64,000 bases of DNA from Methanomassiliicoccus luminyensis B10 (lineage in GTDB: Archaea > Thermoplasmatota > Thermoplasmata > Methanomassiliicoccales > Methanomassiliicoccaceae): positions 630,894 to 694,893 of the forward strand of contig NZ_CAJE01000012.1 in the NCBI RefSeq assembly GCF_000308215.1, written 5' to 3'. Position 1 is the stretch's first letter. Every line of letters begins with the position of its first letter. The notes under the pieces were generated by a model that did no database searches, was not told where the DNA came from, and worked only from the letters and a program-made list of their open reading frames with translations. Below are positions 32,600 to 42,084 of the stretch, piece after piece. Made by a program: the position numbers and the translations under genes.

Positions 32600-33862
32600 T
32601 TGCTAGACACCGACCTGATACGTAACGATCCAGAGCTCGTGCGGGCGTCCCTGAGGAACAGGAATTATTCGGAGGCCGCTCTGGACGAGTTCCTCAGCAT
32701 CGACAATGAGTGGCGCAGACTGGTGGACGAGGGCAACAATCTCAAGCATGAGCGCAACGTCGCATCCGAGAGGATCCCCAAGCTCAAGGGCGAGGAGAAG
32801 CAGGAGACCATCGCCAAGATGCGCCAGGTAGCCGAGAGGATCAAGCAGATCGACAGCTCCGTGCTGGAGCTGGAGGCCAAGCGCGCGGAGGTCGTGCTCA
32901 ACATACCCAACATCCCTGACGCCAGCGTGCCGGTGGGAAAGGACTCCGCCGACAACGTCACCATCAGAACATGGGGCAAGGTCAGGAAGTTCGACTTCAC
33001 CCCCAAGAAGCACTATGAGCTGGCCGAGGACCTGAACATCATTGACTTCGCCCGCGGGGCCAAGGTCACCGGCAGCGGGTTCTTTATCCTCAAGGGCGAC
33101 GGGGCCAGGCTGGACCGCGCCATCACCCAGTACATGCTGGACCTCCACCACGATCAGGGTTATACTGAGATCTTCCCGCCGGCCATCGTCAACAAGGCCG
33201 CGGTCATCGGGACGGGGCAGTACCCCAAGATGAAGGATGACATGTACTGGTGCGAAAGGGACGACCTGTGGCTCAACCCCACCGCCGAGGTGCCGGTCAC
33301 CAACATCCACCAGGACGAGATCTTCGAGAGGGCCCAGCTGCCCATCCGCTACACCGCCTACCTCCCTTCGTTCCGCCGCGAGGCGGGAAGGAACGCCGAC
33401 ACCAGGGGCATCATCAGGGTCCACCAGTTCAACAAGGTCGAGCTGGTGGAGTTCGTGCATCCCGACAATTCCTTCACCGATCTGGAGGTCCTCCGGGACA
33501 ACGCCGAGGCAGTGCTCCAGGGCCTGGAACTCCCGTACCGCGTCATGCTGCTATGCACCGGGGACATGGGCTTCGCCAGCGCCAAGACCTATGACCTCGA
33601 ATCGCACGCCCCAGGAGCGGACCAGTGGCTTGAGGTGTCATCGTGCTCCTGCTTCACCGACTTCCAGGCCCGCAGGGCCAGGATCAAGTTCCGGCCGGAG
33701 CCGCACCTCAAGAGCGAGTTCGTGCACACCCTCAACGGGTCCGGACTGGCCCTCCCAAGGACGATGGTCTCGGTCATGGAGAACTACCAGAACAGGGACG
33801 GCACCATAACCATCCCCAAGGTCCTGCGGAAGTACATGCAGGGGCAGGAGCTCATCGAGTGA
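32600..33862 (+). CDS. serS: Seryl-tRNA synthetase (common class II type)
   Basis: 420 residues. The N-terminal coiled-coil tRNA-binding arm covers about residues 30-105. The catalytic core has motif 2 FRREAGRNADTRGIIRVHQF and motif 3 GSGLALPRTMVSVMENYQ. This is the widespread SerRS, not the zinc-dependent rare methanogen form. The start is TTG 32600: the product then begins MLDTDLIRNDPELVR, exactly the family's usual N-terminus, and AAGGTGTGA lies about 8 nt upstream. Confidence 0.95.
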   Translation: MLDTDLIRNDPELVRASLRNRNYSEAALDEFLSIDNEWRRLVDEGNNLKHERNVASERIPKLKGEEKQETIAKMRQVAERIKQIDSSVLELEAKRAEVVLNIPNIPDASVPVGKDSADNVTIRTWGKVRKFDFTPKKHYELAEDLNIIDFARGAKVTGSGFFILKGDGARLDRAITQYMLDLHHDQGYTEIFPPAIVNKAAVIGTGQYPKMKDDMYWCERDDLWLNPTAEVPVTNIHQDEIFERAQLPIRYTAYLPSFRREAGRNADTRGIIRVHQFNKVELVEFVHPDNSFTDLEVLRDNAEAVLQGLELPYRVMLLCTGDMGFASAKTYDLESHAPGADQWLEVSSCSCFTDFQARRARIKFRPEPHLKSEFVHTLNGSGLALPRTMVSVMENYQNRDGTITIPKVLRKYMQGQELIE

Positions 33863-33883
33863 ACTCGCCCCCTCGCGTTAGGC

Positions 33884-35245
33884 TCAATCCACCAGGGACT
33901 TGTGTCCCTCTGTCTGGAAGATCTCCTGTATCTGGAATATGATGTCCGAACGTATCTGAGGGTCCTTCTGGACGTCCTTGCTGTACACCACCACCTCATA
34001 CATGATGCTGTGGCCTTTGATCTCCACCGCCCTGACCTCGGGCTTGGGGTCCTTGGCCACTCCCTCGACCCTGCACACGGCCTCGCGGACGTAGCTCGAC
34101 ACTCTCTCGTGCGGTATGCCGAAGGATACCTCGAACAGGACGTCGATGGCGTGGCTCGACGCTCTCGAATAATTGTAGATCCTCCCCTGGATGATCTCCA
34201 TATTGGGGATGTCCACCAGCTCCCCGTCCATGGTCTTGACCTTGGTGAACACCAGGCCCTTGTCGATCACATCGCACATCAGGCCGTCCGCCACGCGGAT
34301 GCGGTCCCCCACCTCGAACGGGCTGGTGTCCATGAGGGCGAGGCCGGACACTATGTTCTGGACGGCGGAGTAGGACAGGCCTATGGCCAGGACGAGGAAG
34401 ACCAAGGTGACTATCACCAGGAGGATGCCCACCAGCTCCATGTCGATCATGAGGAAGATGTTGAACAGCACCACCAGGAAGGCGATGGTCACCAGCGAGT
34501 ACTTGATCCCGTCCTTAAGTAGCTCGATGACCTGGGGGTTGAACTTCTTCGAGCGGAACTTGAAGTCCTCCAGGATGTTCTCCACGAGCTTGATGACGAA
34601 GGCGATGCCGATGACGATGGCCAGGGTGACCAGTATGCCCTGCTCGTTGGCGACGAGGAAATTCCCCAGGCCGTCAAAGGTGGTCTGGAGGTCGGTGAGC
34701 GCCGACAGCACGATGAGCAGGACCAGGACGGTCGAGAGTATATACACCACATAGCTCAGCAGAAGGCTGGAGAACTCCAGGGCCGAGGGGAGGCCCGCCC
34801 CGTCCGAGGTCATCCGTGACCGACGGGATATCCGCCTCAGCACCTTTACAGCGAAGCCGGCGAGGACCACTATGACCAGCACCAGCAGCGCATCGAACAC
34901 GTACCTGGTGGCCGCGCCCCACCAGGGTTCGTCATTGAAATTCGCTACGAACGAGGCCACCACGAAGGCCAATATAAGCAGCAGCGCGACGATAAGGGCC
35001 TGGGCCATGCGCCTGGCGTAGTCGAGCACCTCCGAGTCGAAGTACTTGCCCTCGCGGGACCTCCACTCATCGATGTTCTTGTTGAGATACGACCAGACGT
35101 ACAGCGAAACGGTGAACGCGCCGACCAGGGCGAGCAGGGCCCAACCGTAATCGTTCATCCACCCGCTCCCCCCGTCCAAGGCGAGGAGCGAAGGGTTCCA
35201 GACCATGCTCCCTGCTATCTGCCGCCATGTAGATGAACTTATCAT
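33884..35245 (-). CDS. mscS: MscS-family mechanosensitive channel
   Basis: About 453 residues. Five or six hydrophobic helices in the first 300 residues are followed by the MscS pore/beta domain: SYSAVQNIVSGLALMDTSPFEVGDRIRV, then FTKVKTMDGELVDIPNMEIIQGRIYNYSR. The cytosolic alpha/beta domain closes the protein. It would release solutes on hypo-osmotic shock. It starts 11 bp after the stop of the giant lamin-tail protein gene and is probably co-transcribed with it. ATG 35245 is my start; an internal ATG (AGCAGGGAGCATG) 15 codons on is an alternative. Confidence 0.88.
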   Translation of the reverse strand: MISSSTWRQIAGSMVWNPSLLALDGGSGWMNDYGWALLALVGAFTVSLYVWSYLNKNIDEWRSREGKYFDSEVLDYARRMAQALIVALLLILAFVVASFVANFNDEPWWGAATRYVFDALLVLVIVVLAGFAVKVLRRISRRSRMTSDGAGLPSALEFSSLLLSYVVYILSTVLVLLIVLSALTDLQTTFDGLGNFLVANEQGILVTLAIVIGIAFVIKLVENILEDFKFRSKKFNPQVIELLKDGIKYSLVTIAFLVVLFNIFLMIDMELVGILLVIVTLVFLVLAIGLSYSAVQNIVSGLALMDTSPFEVGDRIRVADGLMCDVIDKGLVFTKVKTMDGELVDIPNMEIIQGRIYNYSRASSHAIDVLFEVSFGIPHERVSSYVREAVCRVEGVAKDPKPEVRAVEIKGHSIMYEVVVYSKDVQKDPQIRSDIIFQIQEIFQTEGHKSLVD

Positions 35246-35256
35246 GGACGAGCTGG

Positions 35257-38200
35257 TCAGGCCTTCGTTATCGTCCCCTTGAGCATCCAGACGCTTACGC
35301 TGTCCGAGGCCGAGAACGCCCCTGTTTTGATCCGGGGCCCCGGGAGGTCGGAGATCACCATGCCGAACCTTATTGTGCCGCCGCCGCTCCCTACGCCGAG
35401 GACGCCCAGGCTGCAGCCGATGGTGACGGCGGCCTTCATTTCGGTCTCGCCGGCCACTGCCTCGATCACGCCCGGCGCGCCCACACTGAGATAGGCCGCG
35501 AACTGGATGAAGACATGCTCTCCCAGCGCGTCCGCCGGCACCGGGACCCTCTTCATCGCCCCCAGGGGGTTCAGGGGGTCGCATAGCATCTGTCCCACCG
35601 CGTCGGCGGCCCACGCGAAGCATTCCCTCACGGCCTTCCCGTCCGCGACCAGGGCGAGGCCGACCCCCGCACCCAGGCTGCCGGAGTAATCCTCGAGGCC
35701 GAAGCGGAGGAATATCTTCACCGATGACACCGCGTCACCCACCGCGTCGAGCATCTTCTCCCGGAGGGAGGACAGGGCGGTCCGGAAGAGGTCTTCCACG
35801 GTCCGGGCGTCGGGGACCGCGGCGGGCGTGGACCAGAAGGCGTCCTGGAACGATGCCGTGAGCATGGACCCCAGACCGCTGGTGTCTAGCTCGCGGAACA
35901 GCACGCCCCCGTTGGAGCGGCCCAAGGTCCCCTGCTTGAACTCCCAAGTGCCGGAACCGTCGTAGGCGCGCTGCCAGGTCCTCCCGTCATCAGCGAGGTC
36001 CTTGACCCAGGGGGCCGAGTCCACCCGCTTCCCGGAAGGGTCCAGCAGGGCCAGGGACTCCTGTAGTGGGAACCCTTGCCCGCCCCCGTTGTCGAGGGCC
36101 TGGCCGGAGAACGTGTACACATAGTAGCCGCGGGCAGGGATGACCACGTTGGAAAGGAGGTCGTTCCGCACGTTGCCGTGCGAGGTCACCAGGGACCATC
36201 CGCTCAGATCGATCGGTCTATCGGTAGGGTTGAACAGCTCCACCTTCTCTTTGGAGCGGTCCTCACCAGCGGGGTTCTGCTCGAACTCATTGATCATGAT
36301 GGCGCTCTTGCTCAGAAGGTTGAACGAGACCTCGATGCCGCCGTCAATGTGGAACTTGGCGCCGGGGACCGGGCTGGGGATCAGCTTCAGAAGCTCCCCC
36401 AGCCCGGGAATATCGCTCAGCGCCACCGAGACCTTCTGCTCCCGCCGGACCTCCGGAAGGACCAGCTCGATGACCCTGTCGCCGGAGAACCCCCTCGCCT
36501 CCACCATGTGGGAATAGACCTTCATCAGGGGATCGACTATGATCTCGATCCTCCAGTCATCCCTGCTCATGGCCACGTTCCCCAGGATGGTGTGCGAGCC
36601 GTCCGCGAGCTTGAGTACGCGCAGCGAGGAGGTTATGAGGGCGCCGAAGGAGGACAGTGAGGCGTCGATCCGGATCTGGTCGTCGATCTCCGCCAGCGCC
36701 GAGTCCCGGGGTGCGATGACCAGCGATGCGGCGATGCCGAAGAGGCTCAGGCGGACGGTGGTGCCTCCCAGCACCGACTGTGTGACGTCGGCGATGGCGC
36801 CGATGAGACCGTTCAGCGTCCCGGTGATGAGCCGCTCCAGCGCGTCCACCCCGGCCATGAGAAGGTCGTTAAGGGCCTCCAGCGGCCTGACCGCGGTGGT
36901 GAGGGTTACCGTGAGCATCTGGGCGAAGATATTGAAGGCCCGGCTGGCCATGCCAGAGATTATCTGCGCGCCCGACACCATGAAGTCCCAGGCCTTGGTG
37001 ATGAACTTGACGATGTCCCCCAGCAGCGTGGCGGTGGGGCGATAGTCGACGCCGGTGAGGCCCCAGGCGCTGCTGGTGACCACGATGAGCTGGCCGGCCA
37101 CCGTTATGTCCATGGCGCAGGGGACGTCAGCGATGGCGGCGCCGTCGAAGCTCCCCGCGGCGACGCTCAGGGTCACGCGGACCGAGCCTTGGTACGATAC
37201 CTCCCATTGAGTGAGGTACGGCGAAAAGGTCAGATTGCCGAGGTCGGTGACGTGGCGGTTGGGGCAAGCGGTGTCGGCCCGGTCGTAGTCCCAGGGCCGG
37301 GTTATCGCCACCGATAGACCGTTGACGCCGTCGGTGGAGAGAGATAGGAGGTCCGAGATGACCTGAAGGTGTTCGGTCCGCTCCATCCCGTTCCGGGAGA
37401 CCAGCTGGAACCCTTCCTGGCCCAGCGGGACGTTGATCTTCCCGCCCCACATCTGGGCCGCCGTGCTCATATCGCCGACCATTTTCGTCATGCTGCAAGT
37501 GATGACGGCCTCGATCCCCGGGATATTGGCCGCCCCGTAGGAAATGGCCTTCACCACGAGGTTCTCGAAGAAGCCCGTGTCGGTCTTCCTTTCCATGGCA
37601 TACTGGAAGGGGGCCAGGACCTTGCTCTGGGCCCGATCGGTGAAGGCACCCTCTATGATGTCCAGGCCCCATGCGGGGTGCCTCAGCCCCATTTCGATGG
37701 CGAGCCTGGCCTTCTCCCTCGACGCCTCCGAGAGTTCGGGGTACCGGTCGATCTGCTTGACCAGGACCTTGCTCAGTTCCTGCGCCCCGTAGCGGACGGA
37801 CCAGTTCATGCACAGGACCTCCGTCCAGTGACGGTCCATGAACTCAGCGGCTGCCACGGCCAGATCGTCGCGGGAGGCCTCGATGCTTTTGACGTGGTCC
37901 ATGGCCGGCCTCAGCCAGTCAGGGTTCTCCCGGAAGGACCTCATGATCTGGGCGGCCATCTCTTCCATGAACCCCCTGCCGTCAGAGGGGTCGAGGACCA
38001 GGCCCGCGGGGCTGAGGGTGCAGTGGGTGGCCACCGCCTCGGCCACCTCGGCAATGAACTCCCTGACCTCGCGGACCAGCCAATAAGTGCTGGAGATATA
38101 TTGGCGATAGAACTCCCCCCATGCTTCGGACGCGAAGACATCGACGTCGGGGAAATCGATCGCGTAGGTCCCCCCGAAGGTCTGGTAGTACCTATTGTTA

Positions 38201-39441
38201 TTCTCGTCGAATAAGGTGAGCTCGAACTCGGGGAGGGTTATGAGGGCGTTACCGCTCCCGTAGTTGAACCAGCGATACTTGGCCTCCGGGTACCCCGCCT
38301 CCTCCATGACCTCGGAGATGTAGTTCATGATGTCGTCCTGCGCGCTGTCCCCTCCGGTGATGAAATCAGCAAGGTCCCAGACGCCCCAGATGAACCCCTC
38401 GACCGCATCCTCCGCAAAATTCGTTATATCTATTACGTGAAAATAATCCAGCGCGGAGAATATCATCCGGTCCATGACCGTGAGGATGGCCTGAGATACC
38501 AGGGGAGCGAGGTCGATCTCGCCGTCGCCGTAGGTGCTGAGGAACAGGTCCGCGGGGTCCAGTCCGTTCTTGAGGTCGCCATCGAGCGCCTCCTGCAGCT
38601 CCGGGAACTCCGCCAAGGCGGCCTCGTCGGCAGAGCGGAAGATCCGCAGTTCCTCAATGACGATAGCCAGGTTCACCGCCCGCACCACGTCCTCATCCGA
38701 CAGTACAGCCTCGGTGCTCCGCGCTCCCACCTGAGCGCCTATACCGTACCCCATCAGAACGCGCTCCTGGGCCAGCGCGGAGAGCATGTAGCCTACCATG
38801 TTCTGCAGGTCGCCCAGCGGAGCGGCGGAGGAGGTCAGGCGGGCCAGGCGGTCGAAGAGGAAGGGCAGGGGAAGGTAGATGTCCTGGTCGATATCCTGCC
38901 CGAACAAGATGCGACCGTGGTGGTTGGACACGTTGAGCACGAAGCCGCCTGACAGAGCGAAGAAGGCCGGGAGACTCACTCTCCCTCCTATATCGGTATC
39001 CCCGCCATAGGCGATGTAAGCATCCGCCAGGCTGGCCTGCATGAACTTGAGGGTGACGTTGTTCAGGTGCATTGCGACGCGGAACCTGCCCGAATCATCA
39101 GGATAGCTCTCGTTCAGGGCAGCGTTGAACGCCTCGCTGAACCTCTGGGACAGCAAGGCCTCGTCCAGGTCCCTGGTCTCCCGGATGGCGTCCAGGGCCG
39201 CCGAGTAGGCGCTCCTTTTGACGTCCTCGCAGGCGGCCGCGGCGGTCTCCTTCATCCTCTGGATCGTTTCGACGGGGAGGCGGGCGTCCTCATGGGAATC
39301 GTTGTAGGAGAAGATTATGACTACGCTGATCGAAGACAGTACCAGCAGGAGCACCGCCACCAGGGAGAATGGCATGCTGCCGTCGGTTCCGTTCGCTCGT
39401 CCGCAACGCCCCTTCCTCAGCCCGCTCCGCTTCGCTAACAT
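35257..39441 (-). CDS. Giant (1394 aa) membrane-anchored extracellular protein with lamin-tail domain
   Basis: A basic N-terminus (RSGLRKGRCGR) is followed by GSMPFSLVAVLLLVLSSISVVII, a single N-terminal helix, then about 1350 residues that should lie outside the cell. Residues about 1045-1180 form a lamin-tail domain: MINEFEQNPAG, EKVELFNPTDRPIDLSGWSL, VVIPARGYYVY and GSGTWEFKQGTLGRSNGG. The rest, partly amphipathic and helical, I do not recognise. The N-terminal form resembles large archaeal proteins associated with type IV-pilus-like secretion, which is only an analogy. A TATA tract (CCTTTTTATCC, 39465-39475) predicts a leaderless mRNA. Followed by mscS. Confidence 0.8.
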   Translation of the reverse strand: MLAKRSGLRKGRCGRANGTDGSMPFSLVAVLLLVLSSISVVIIFSYNDSHEDARLPVETIQRMKETAAAACEDVKRSAYSAALDAIRETRDLDEALLSQRFSEAFNAALNESYPDDSGRFRVAMHLNNVTLKFMQASLADAYIAYGGDTDIGGRVSLPAFFALSGGFVLNVSNHHGRILFGQDIDQDIYLPLPFLFDRLARLTSSAAPLGDLQNMVGYMLSALAQERVLMGYGIGAQVGARSTEAVLSDEDVVRAVNLAIVIEELRIFRSADEAALAEFPELQEALDGDLKNGLDPADLFLSTYGDGEIDLAPLVSQAILTVMDRMIFSALDYFHVIDITNFAEDAVEGFIWGVWDLADFITGGDSAQDDIMNYISEVMEEAGYPEAKYRWFNYGSGNALITLPEFELTLFDENNNRYYQTFGGTYAIDFPDVDVFASEAWGEFYRQYISSTYWLVREVREFIAEVAEAVATHCTLSPAGLVLDPSDGRGFMEEMAAQIMRSFRENPDWLRPAMDHVKSIEASRDDLAVAAAEFMDRHWTEVLCMNWSVRYGAQELSKVLVKQIDRYPELSEASREKARLAIEMGLRHPAWGLDIIEGAFTDRAQSKVLAPFQYAMERKTDTGFFENLVVKAISYGAANIPGIEAVITCSMTKMVGDMSTAAQMWGGKINVPLGQEGFQLVSRNGMERTEHLQVISDLLSLSTDGVNGLSVAITRPWDYDRADTACPNRHVTDLGNLTFSPYLTQWEVSYQGSVRVTLSVAAGSFDGAAIADVPCAMDITVAGQLIVVTSSAWGLTGVDYRPTATLLGDIVKFITKAWDFMVSGAQIISGMASRAFNIFAQMLTVTLTTAVRPLEALNDLLMAGVDALERLITGTLNGLIGAIADVTQSVLGGTTVRLSLFGIAASLVIAPRDSALAEIDDQIRIDASLSSFGALITSSLRVLKLADGSHTILGNVAMSRDDWRIEIIVDPLMKVYSHMVEARGFSGDRVIELVLPEVRREQKVSVALSDIPGLGELLKLIPSPVPGAKFHIDGGIEVSFNLLSKSAIMINEFEQNPAGEDRSKEKVELFNPTDRPIDLSGWSLVTSHGNVRNDLLSNVVIPARGYYVYTFSGQALDNGGGQGFPLQESLALLDPSGKRVDSAPWVKDLADDGRTWQRAYDGSGTWEFKQGTLGRSNGGVLFRELDTSGLGSMLTASFQDAFWSTPAAVPDARTVEDLFRTALSSLREKMLDAVGDAVSSVKIFLRFGLEDYSGSLGAGVGLALVADGKAVRECFAWAADAVGQMLCDPLNPLGAMKRVPVPADALGEHVFIQFAAYLSVGAPGVIEAVAGETEMKAAVTIGCSLGVLGVGSGGGTIRFGMVISDLPGPRIKTGAFSASDSVSVWMLKGTITKA

Positions 39442-39527
39442 CGGAAGATGTCACGGCCGGGAGGATAAAAAGGCCTTGAACTAACTGCATACTACATCGC
39501 GGCAGCGCGGAGGGGGCAGGTCATTCC

Positions 39528-40274
39528 TCACGATTCGATTCCCAGGGACATGTGGAAGAAGTGCTCGAAGTACGTCACCAGGAACTGGTTGTCGGAATAG
39601 CCGCATATGGTGAGGTCGGGTGACGCCAGCATGGCCAGCTCGCCGTCCGTGATGGCGTCCGTGGCGAAAAGGTCCTGCTTCCTGAAAACCTCAGTGGCCT
39701 CGGGCACTTTGGCGGATGGCTCCGCCACCACCGTTATCTTGACGCCGCGGTTCATGGCGCGGGCGAGCCTGGCGGAGTGGGCGCCGAGGATCTCCCGCAT
39801 TACCGGGGAGGAGATGAACAGGGTCTCCTTGGCGACATCGATCATCTCCCCCATCTTGGCGAGGACTTTGTCCTTGCCGGTGATGGTGTAGATCAGCTGG
39901 GGAGTGCCTCTTTCCGACAGCAGTCCCTTGAGCGCCTCTATCTTCTCGAACGCCTGGTCGAGCTCGGCAACGGTGCGGTCCCGGATGTCCCTCGGGGGAA
40001 CGGGATAGAACACCGCGGGGCGCCCTCCCCCAGTGGTGGCGAAGGCCTTGACCCGGAGGGAGGTGAGGACCTTGTACGCCGAGGTCCTAGGTATCCCCGC
40101 AGCCTCGGCGATCTCCTCCGCTGACCCATGGGAGCGCATCACCAGGGCGAGGTAGGCCTTGGCCTCGTAGCTAGACAGCCCCATCCTCATCAGGAGCGAC
40201 TGTATCTCCTGCCGCGCCTGTGTCATGTTCACACGGTCCAGACGCAGAGCGTCCAAAAGCTCGTTATGTTCCAT
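39528..40274 (-). CDS. TrmB-family transcriptional regulator
   Basis: About 248 residues. The N-terminal TrmB winged helix (LLMRMGLSSYEAKAYLALVMRSHGSAEEIAEAAGIPRTSAYKVL in its core) is followed by a coiled coil (AELDQAFEKIEALKGLLSE) and a PLD-like effector domain (FISSPVMREILGAHSARLARAMNRGVKITVV). It is transcribed divergently from tes and shares with it a 70-bp region containing a perfect inverted repeat. Control of itself and of the lipid genes is therefore likely. ATG 40274 lies about 30 bp from the TATA element; the in-frame ATG 40286 would sit inside the repeat. Confidence 0.82.
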   Translation of the reverse strand: MEHNELLDALRLDRVNMTQARQEIQSLLMRMGLSSYEAKAYLALVMRSHGSAEEIAEAAGIPRTSAYKVLTSLRVKAFATTGGGRPAVFYPVPPRDIRDRTVAELDQAFEKIEALKGLLSERGTPQLIYTITGKDKVLAKMGEMIDVAKETLFISSPVMREILGAHSARLARAMNRGVKITVVAEPSAKVPEATEVFRKQDLFATDAITDGELAMLASPDLTICGYSDNQFLVTYFEHFFHMSLGIES

Positions 40275-40295
40275 TTGTAGCTCCATATGCTACAA
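40275..40295. promoter_or_regulatory. Candidate operator: inverted repeat between trmB-family gene and tes
   Basis: A perfect inverted repeat TTGTAGC-n7-GCTACAA. It covers the expected transcription start of the TrmB-type gene and lies just upstream of the shared A/T box, a good place for autorepression and for control of tes. No binding data; inferred from position and symmetry. Confidence 0.55.
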
Positions 40296-40300
40296 TAGTA

Positions 40301-40310
40301 TTAAATTATC
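40301..40310. promoter_or_regulatory. Shared A/T-rich promoter element of the divergent trmB-family and tes genes
   Basis: TTAAATTATC on the plus strand, GATAATTTAA on the minus strand. On the plus strand it predicts a tes start near 40331; on the minus strand a regulator start near 40279. Confidence 0.5.
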
Positions 40311-40345
40311 CTAGGAGAGTCCGCTCCCAACGGGATGACACTCGT

Positions 40346-41899
40346 ATGATAGTCAAAGAGAGTGCGCTCAAGAAAGGATTGCCCAAGGATACGCAGTCCC
40401 TTTGCCCTGAATGCAAGAAAATAGTGCCAGGCCGCATCTTCGAGTCCGAGGGGAAGGTCCTCATCGAGAAGACCTGCCCTGAGCACGGAAAGGTCACCGA
40501 CGTTTACTGGTCAGATGTGGGCCTGTACCTCAAAGCGGAGAAGTTCGCCTATGACGGCACGGGGGTCAGCAACTGTCTCATCAAGGACGCCAAGACCTGT
40601 CCGGACAACTGCGGGCTGTGCAACCTGCACACCAGCCACACCGTCCTGGCGAACCTGGACCTCACCAACCGATGCAACATGAGATGCCCCATCTGCTTCG
40701 CCAACGCCAACCAGGCCGGCTATGTCTACGAGCCGAGCTACGATGAGGTCGTCAAGATGCTGGAGACCCTGAGGGCCGAGAAGCCGGTCCCCTGCACCGC
40801 GGTGCAGTTCTCCGGCGGGGAGCCGACCATCTACCCGCGCTTCTTCGATGTCGTCAAGAAGGCCAAGGAGCTCAAGTTCGCCCAGATCCAGGTCGCCACC
40901 AATGGCATAGAGATCGCCAAGGACCCCGAGTTCATTAAGAAGGCCGCCGAGGCAGGCCTGAACACCGTCTATCTGCAGTTCGACGGGCTGGACGATGAGA
41001 TTTACAAGAAGGTCAGGGGACGGTCCATGCTGGACGTCAAGATGCAGGCCATCGAGAACATCCGCAAGATGGAGGCGCACCGCCCCTCGGTAGTGCTGGT
41101 GCCCACCCTGGTCCGGGGCTTCAACGACCACCAGATCGGCGACATCATCCGCTTCGCCGTCAAGAACCGCGATGTGGTGAGGGGCGTCAACTTCCAGCCC
41201 GTAGCCTTCACCGGCCGCATCGACCAGAAGGAGAGAGAGGAAGGGAGGTACACCATACCCGACCTGGTCAAGGACGTGGAGAAGCAGACCGGGTTCGCCA
41301 CCCAGGAGGACTGGTATCCTGTCCCCGTAGTGGTTCCGATATCCACCTACGCCTCCGCCATTCTGGGGGCGGAGAAGGTGACCTTCACCACCCACCCCCA
41401 CTGCGGCATGGCCACCTATTGGTTCATCAAGGACGACAACACGGTGATCCCGCTGACCCAGTTCGTGGACGTGGAGGGCCTGTTCGCCGAGCTGTACGAG
41501 CTGTCCAAAAAGACCGAGGGCGCCACGTTCCCCAAGCTCTCGCTGGTCAAGGCCCGGAGCATACTGAAGCGCCACATGGACGAGAGCAAGATGCCCGAGG
41601 GCCTCACCACCAACAGCTTCATCCAGGTGCTCACCAACGTGTTCAACAACAACACCAAAGAAGGCCTGGCCAAGTTCTCGTGGGGCATGATGCTCATCTC
41701 GTCCATGCACTTCCAGGACGACTACAACTATGATATCGAGCGGGTGAAGCGCTGCGCCATTCACTATGTGGTCCCGGATGGGAGGATCATTCCCTTCTGC
41801 GCCTACAACGGCGGACCGACCTACCGCACCGAGATCGAGAAGAAGTTCTCCATCCCCCTGGAAGAATGGAGGAAGGCCAAAGGGGCCGAATATACCTGA
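40346..41899 (+). CDS. tes: Tetraether lipid synthase (Tes)-like radical SAM protein
   Basis: About 517 residues. It has an N-terminal rubredoxin-like site (QSLCPECKK...KTCPEHGKV), a Cys cluster TCPDNCGLC, and the radical SAM motif TNRCNMRCPICF followed by FSGGEPTIYPR. Further cysteines lie near the C-terminus (HPHCGM, RCAIHY...FCAYNGG). This arrangement matches the Tes family (MJ0619/MA_1486), which couples the ends of two archaeol phytanyl chains to make macrocyclic and GDGT lipids. Next on the strand are a ferredoxin (11 bp) and geranylgeranyl reductase, which fits lipid synthesis. Other radical SAM enzymes with the same N-terminal layout are a less likely alternative. Confidence 0.82.
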   Translation: MIVKESALKKGLPKDTQSLCPECKKIVPGRIFESEGKVLIEKTCPEHGKVTDVYWSDVGLYLKAEKFAYDGTGVSNCLIKDAKTCPDNCGLCNLHTSHTVLANLDLTNRCNMRCPICFANANQAGYVYEPSYDEVVKMLETLRAEKPVPCTAVQFSGGEPTIYPRFFDVVKKAKELKFAQIQVATNGIEIAKDPEFIKKAAEAGLNTVYLQFDGLDDEIYKKVRGRSMLDVKMQAIENIRKMEAHRPSVVLVPTLVRGFNDHQIGDIIRFAVKNRDVVRGVNFQPVAFTGRIDQKEREEGRYTIPDLVKDVEKQTGFATQEDWYPVPVVVPISTYASAILGAEKVTFTTHPHCGMATYWFIKDDNTVIPLTQFVDVEGLFAELYELSKKTEGATFPKLSLVKARSILKRHMDESKMPEGLTTNSFIQVLTNVFNNNTKEGLAKFSWGMMLISSMHFQDDYNYDIERVKRCAIHYVVPDGRIIPFCAYNGGPTYRTEIEKKFSIPLEEWRKAKGAEYT

Positions 41900-41910
41900 G
41901 AGGGATGAAA

Positions 41911-42084
41911 ATGATCGTGTCTATCGAGAAATGCCACCACTGCGGGGCCTGCGTGGGCTCCTGCCCCCAGAACGCCATCTACCTCAACGATGTCGTCCTG
42001 ACGTTCAACGATGACTGCAACCGCTGCGGCCGCTGCGTAAAGCTGTGCCCGGTCGGCGCCTTGGAGCTGGAGGAGAAGAGATGA
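41911..42084 (+). CDS. 2[4Fe-4S] ferredoxin, probable partner of geranylgeranyl reductase
   Basis: 57 residues with two CxxCxxCxxxCP sites: CHHCGACVGSCP and CNRCGRCVKLCP. ATG 41911 is six bases from GAGAGGG; ATG 41905 also possible. Its TGA overlaps the ATG of the reductase gene (ATGA), and in archaea a dedicated ferredoxin supplies electrons for lipid double-bond reduction. It may also serve Tes. Confidence 0.9.
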   Translation: MIVSIEKCHHCGACVGSCPQNAIYLNDVVLTFNDDCNRCGRCVKLCPVGALELEEKR

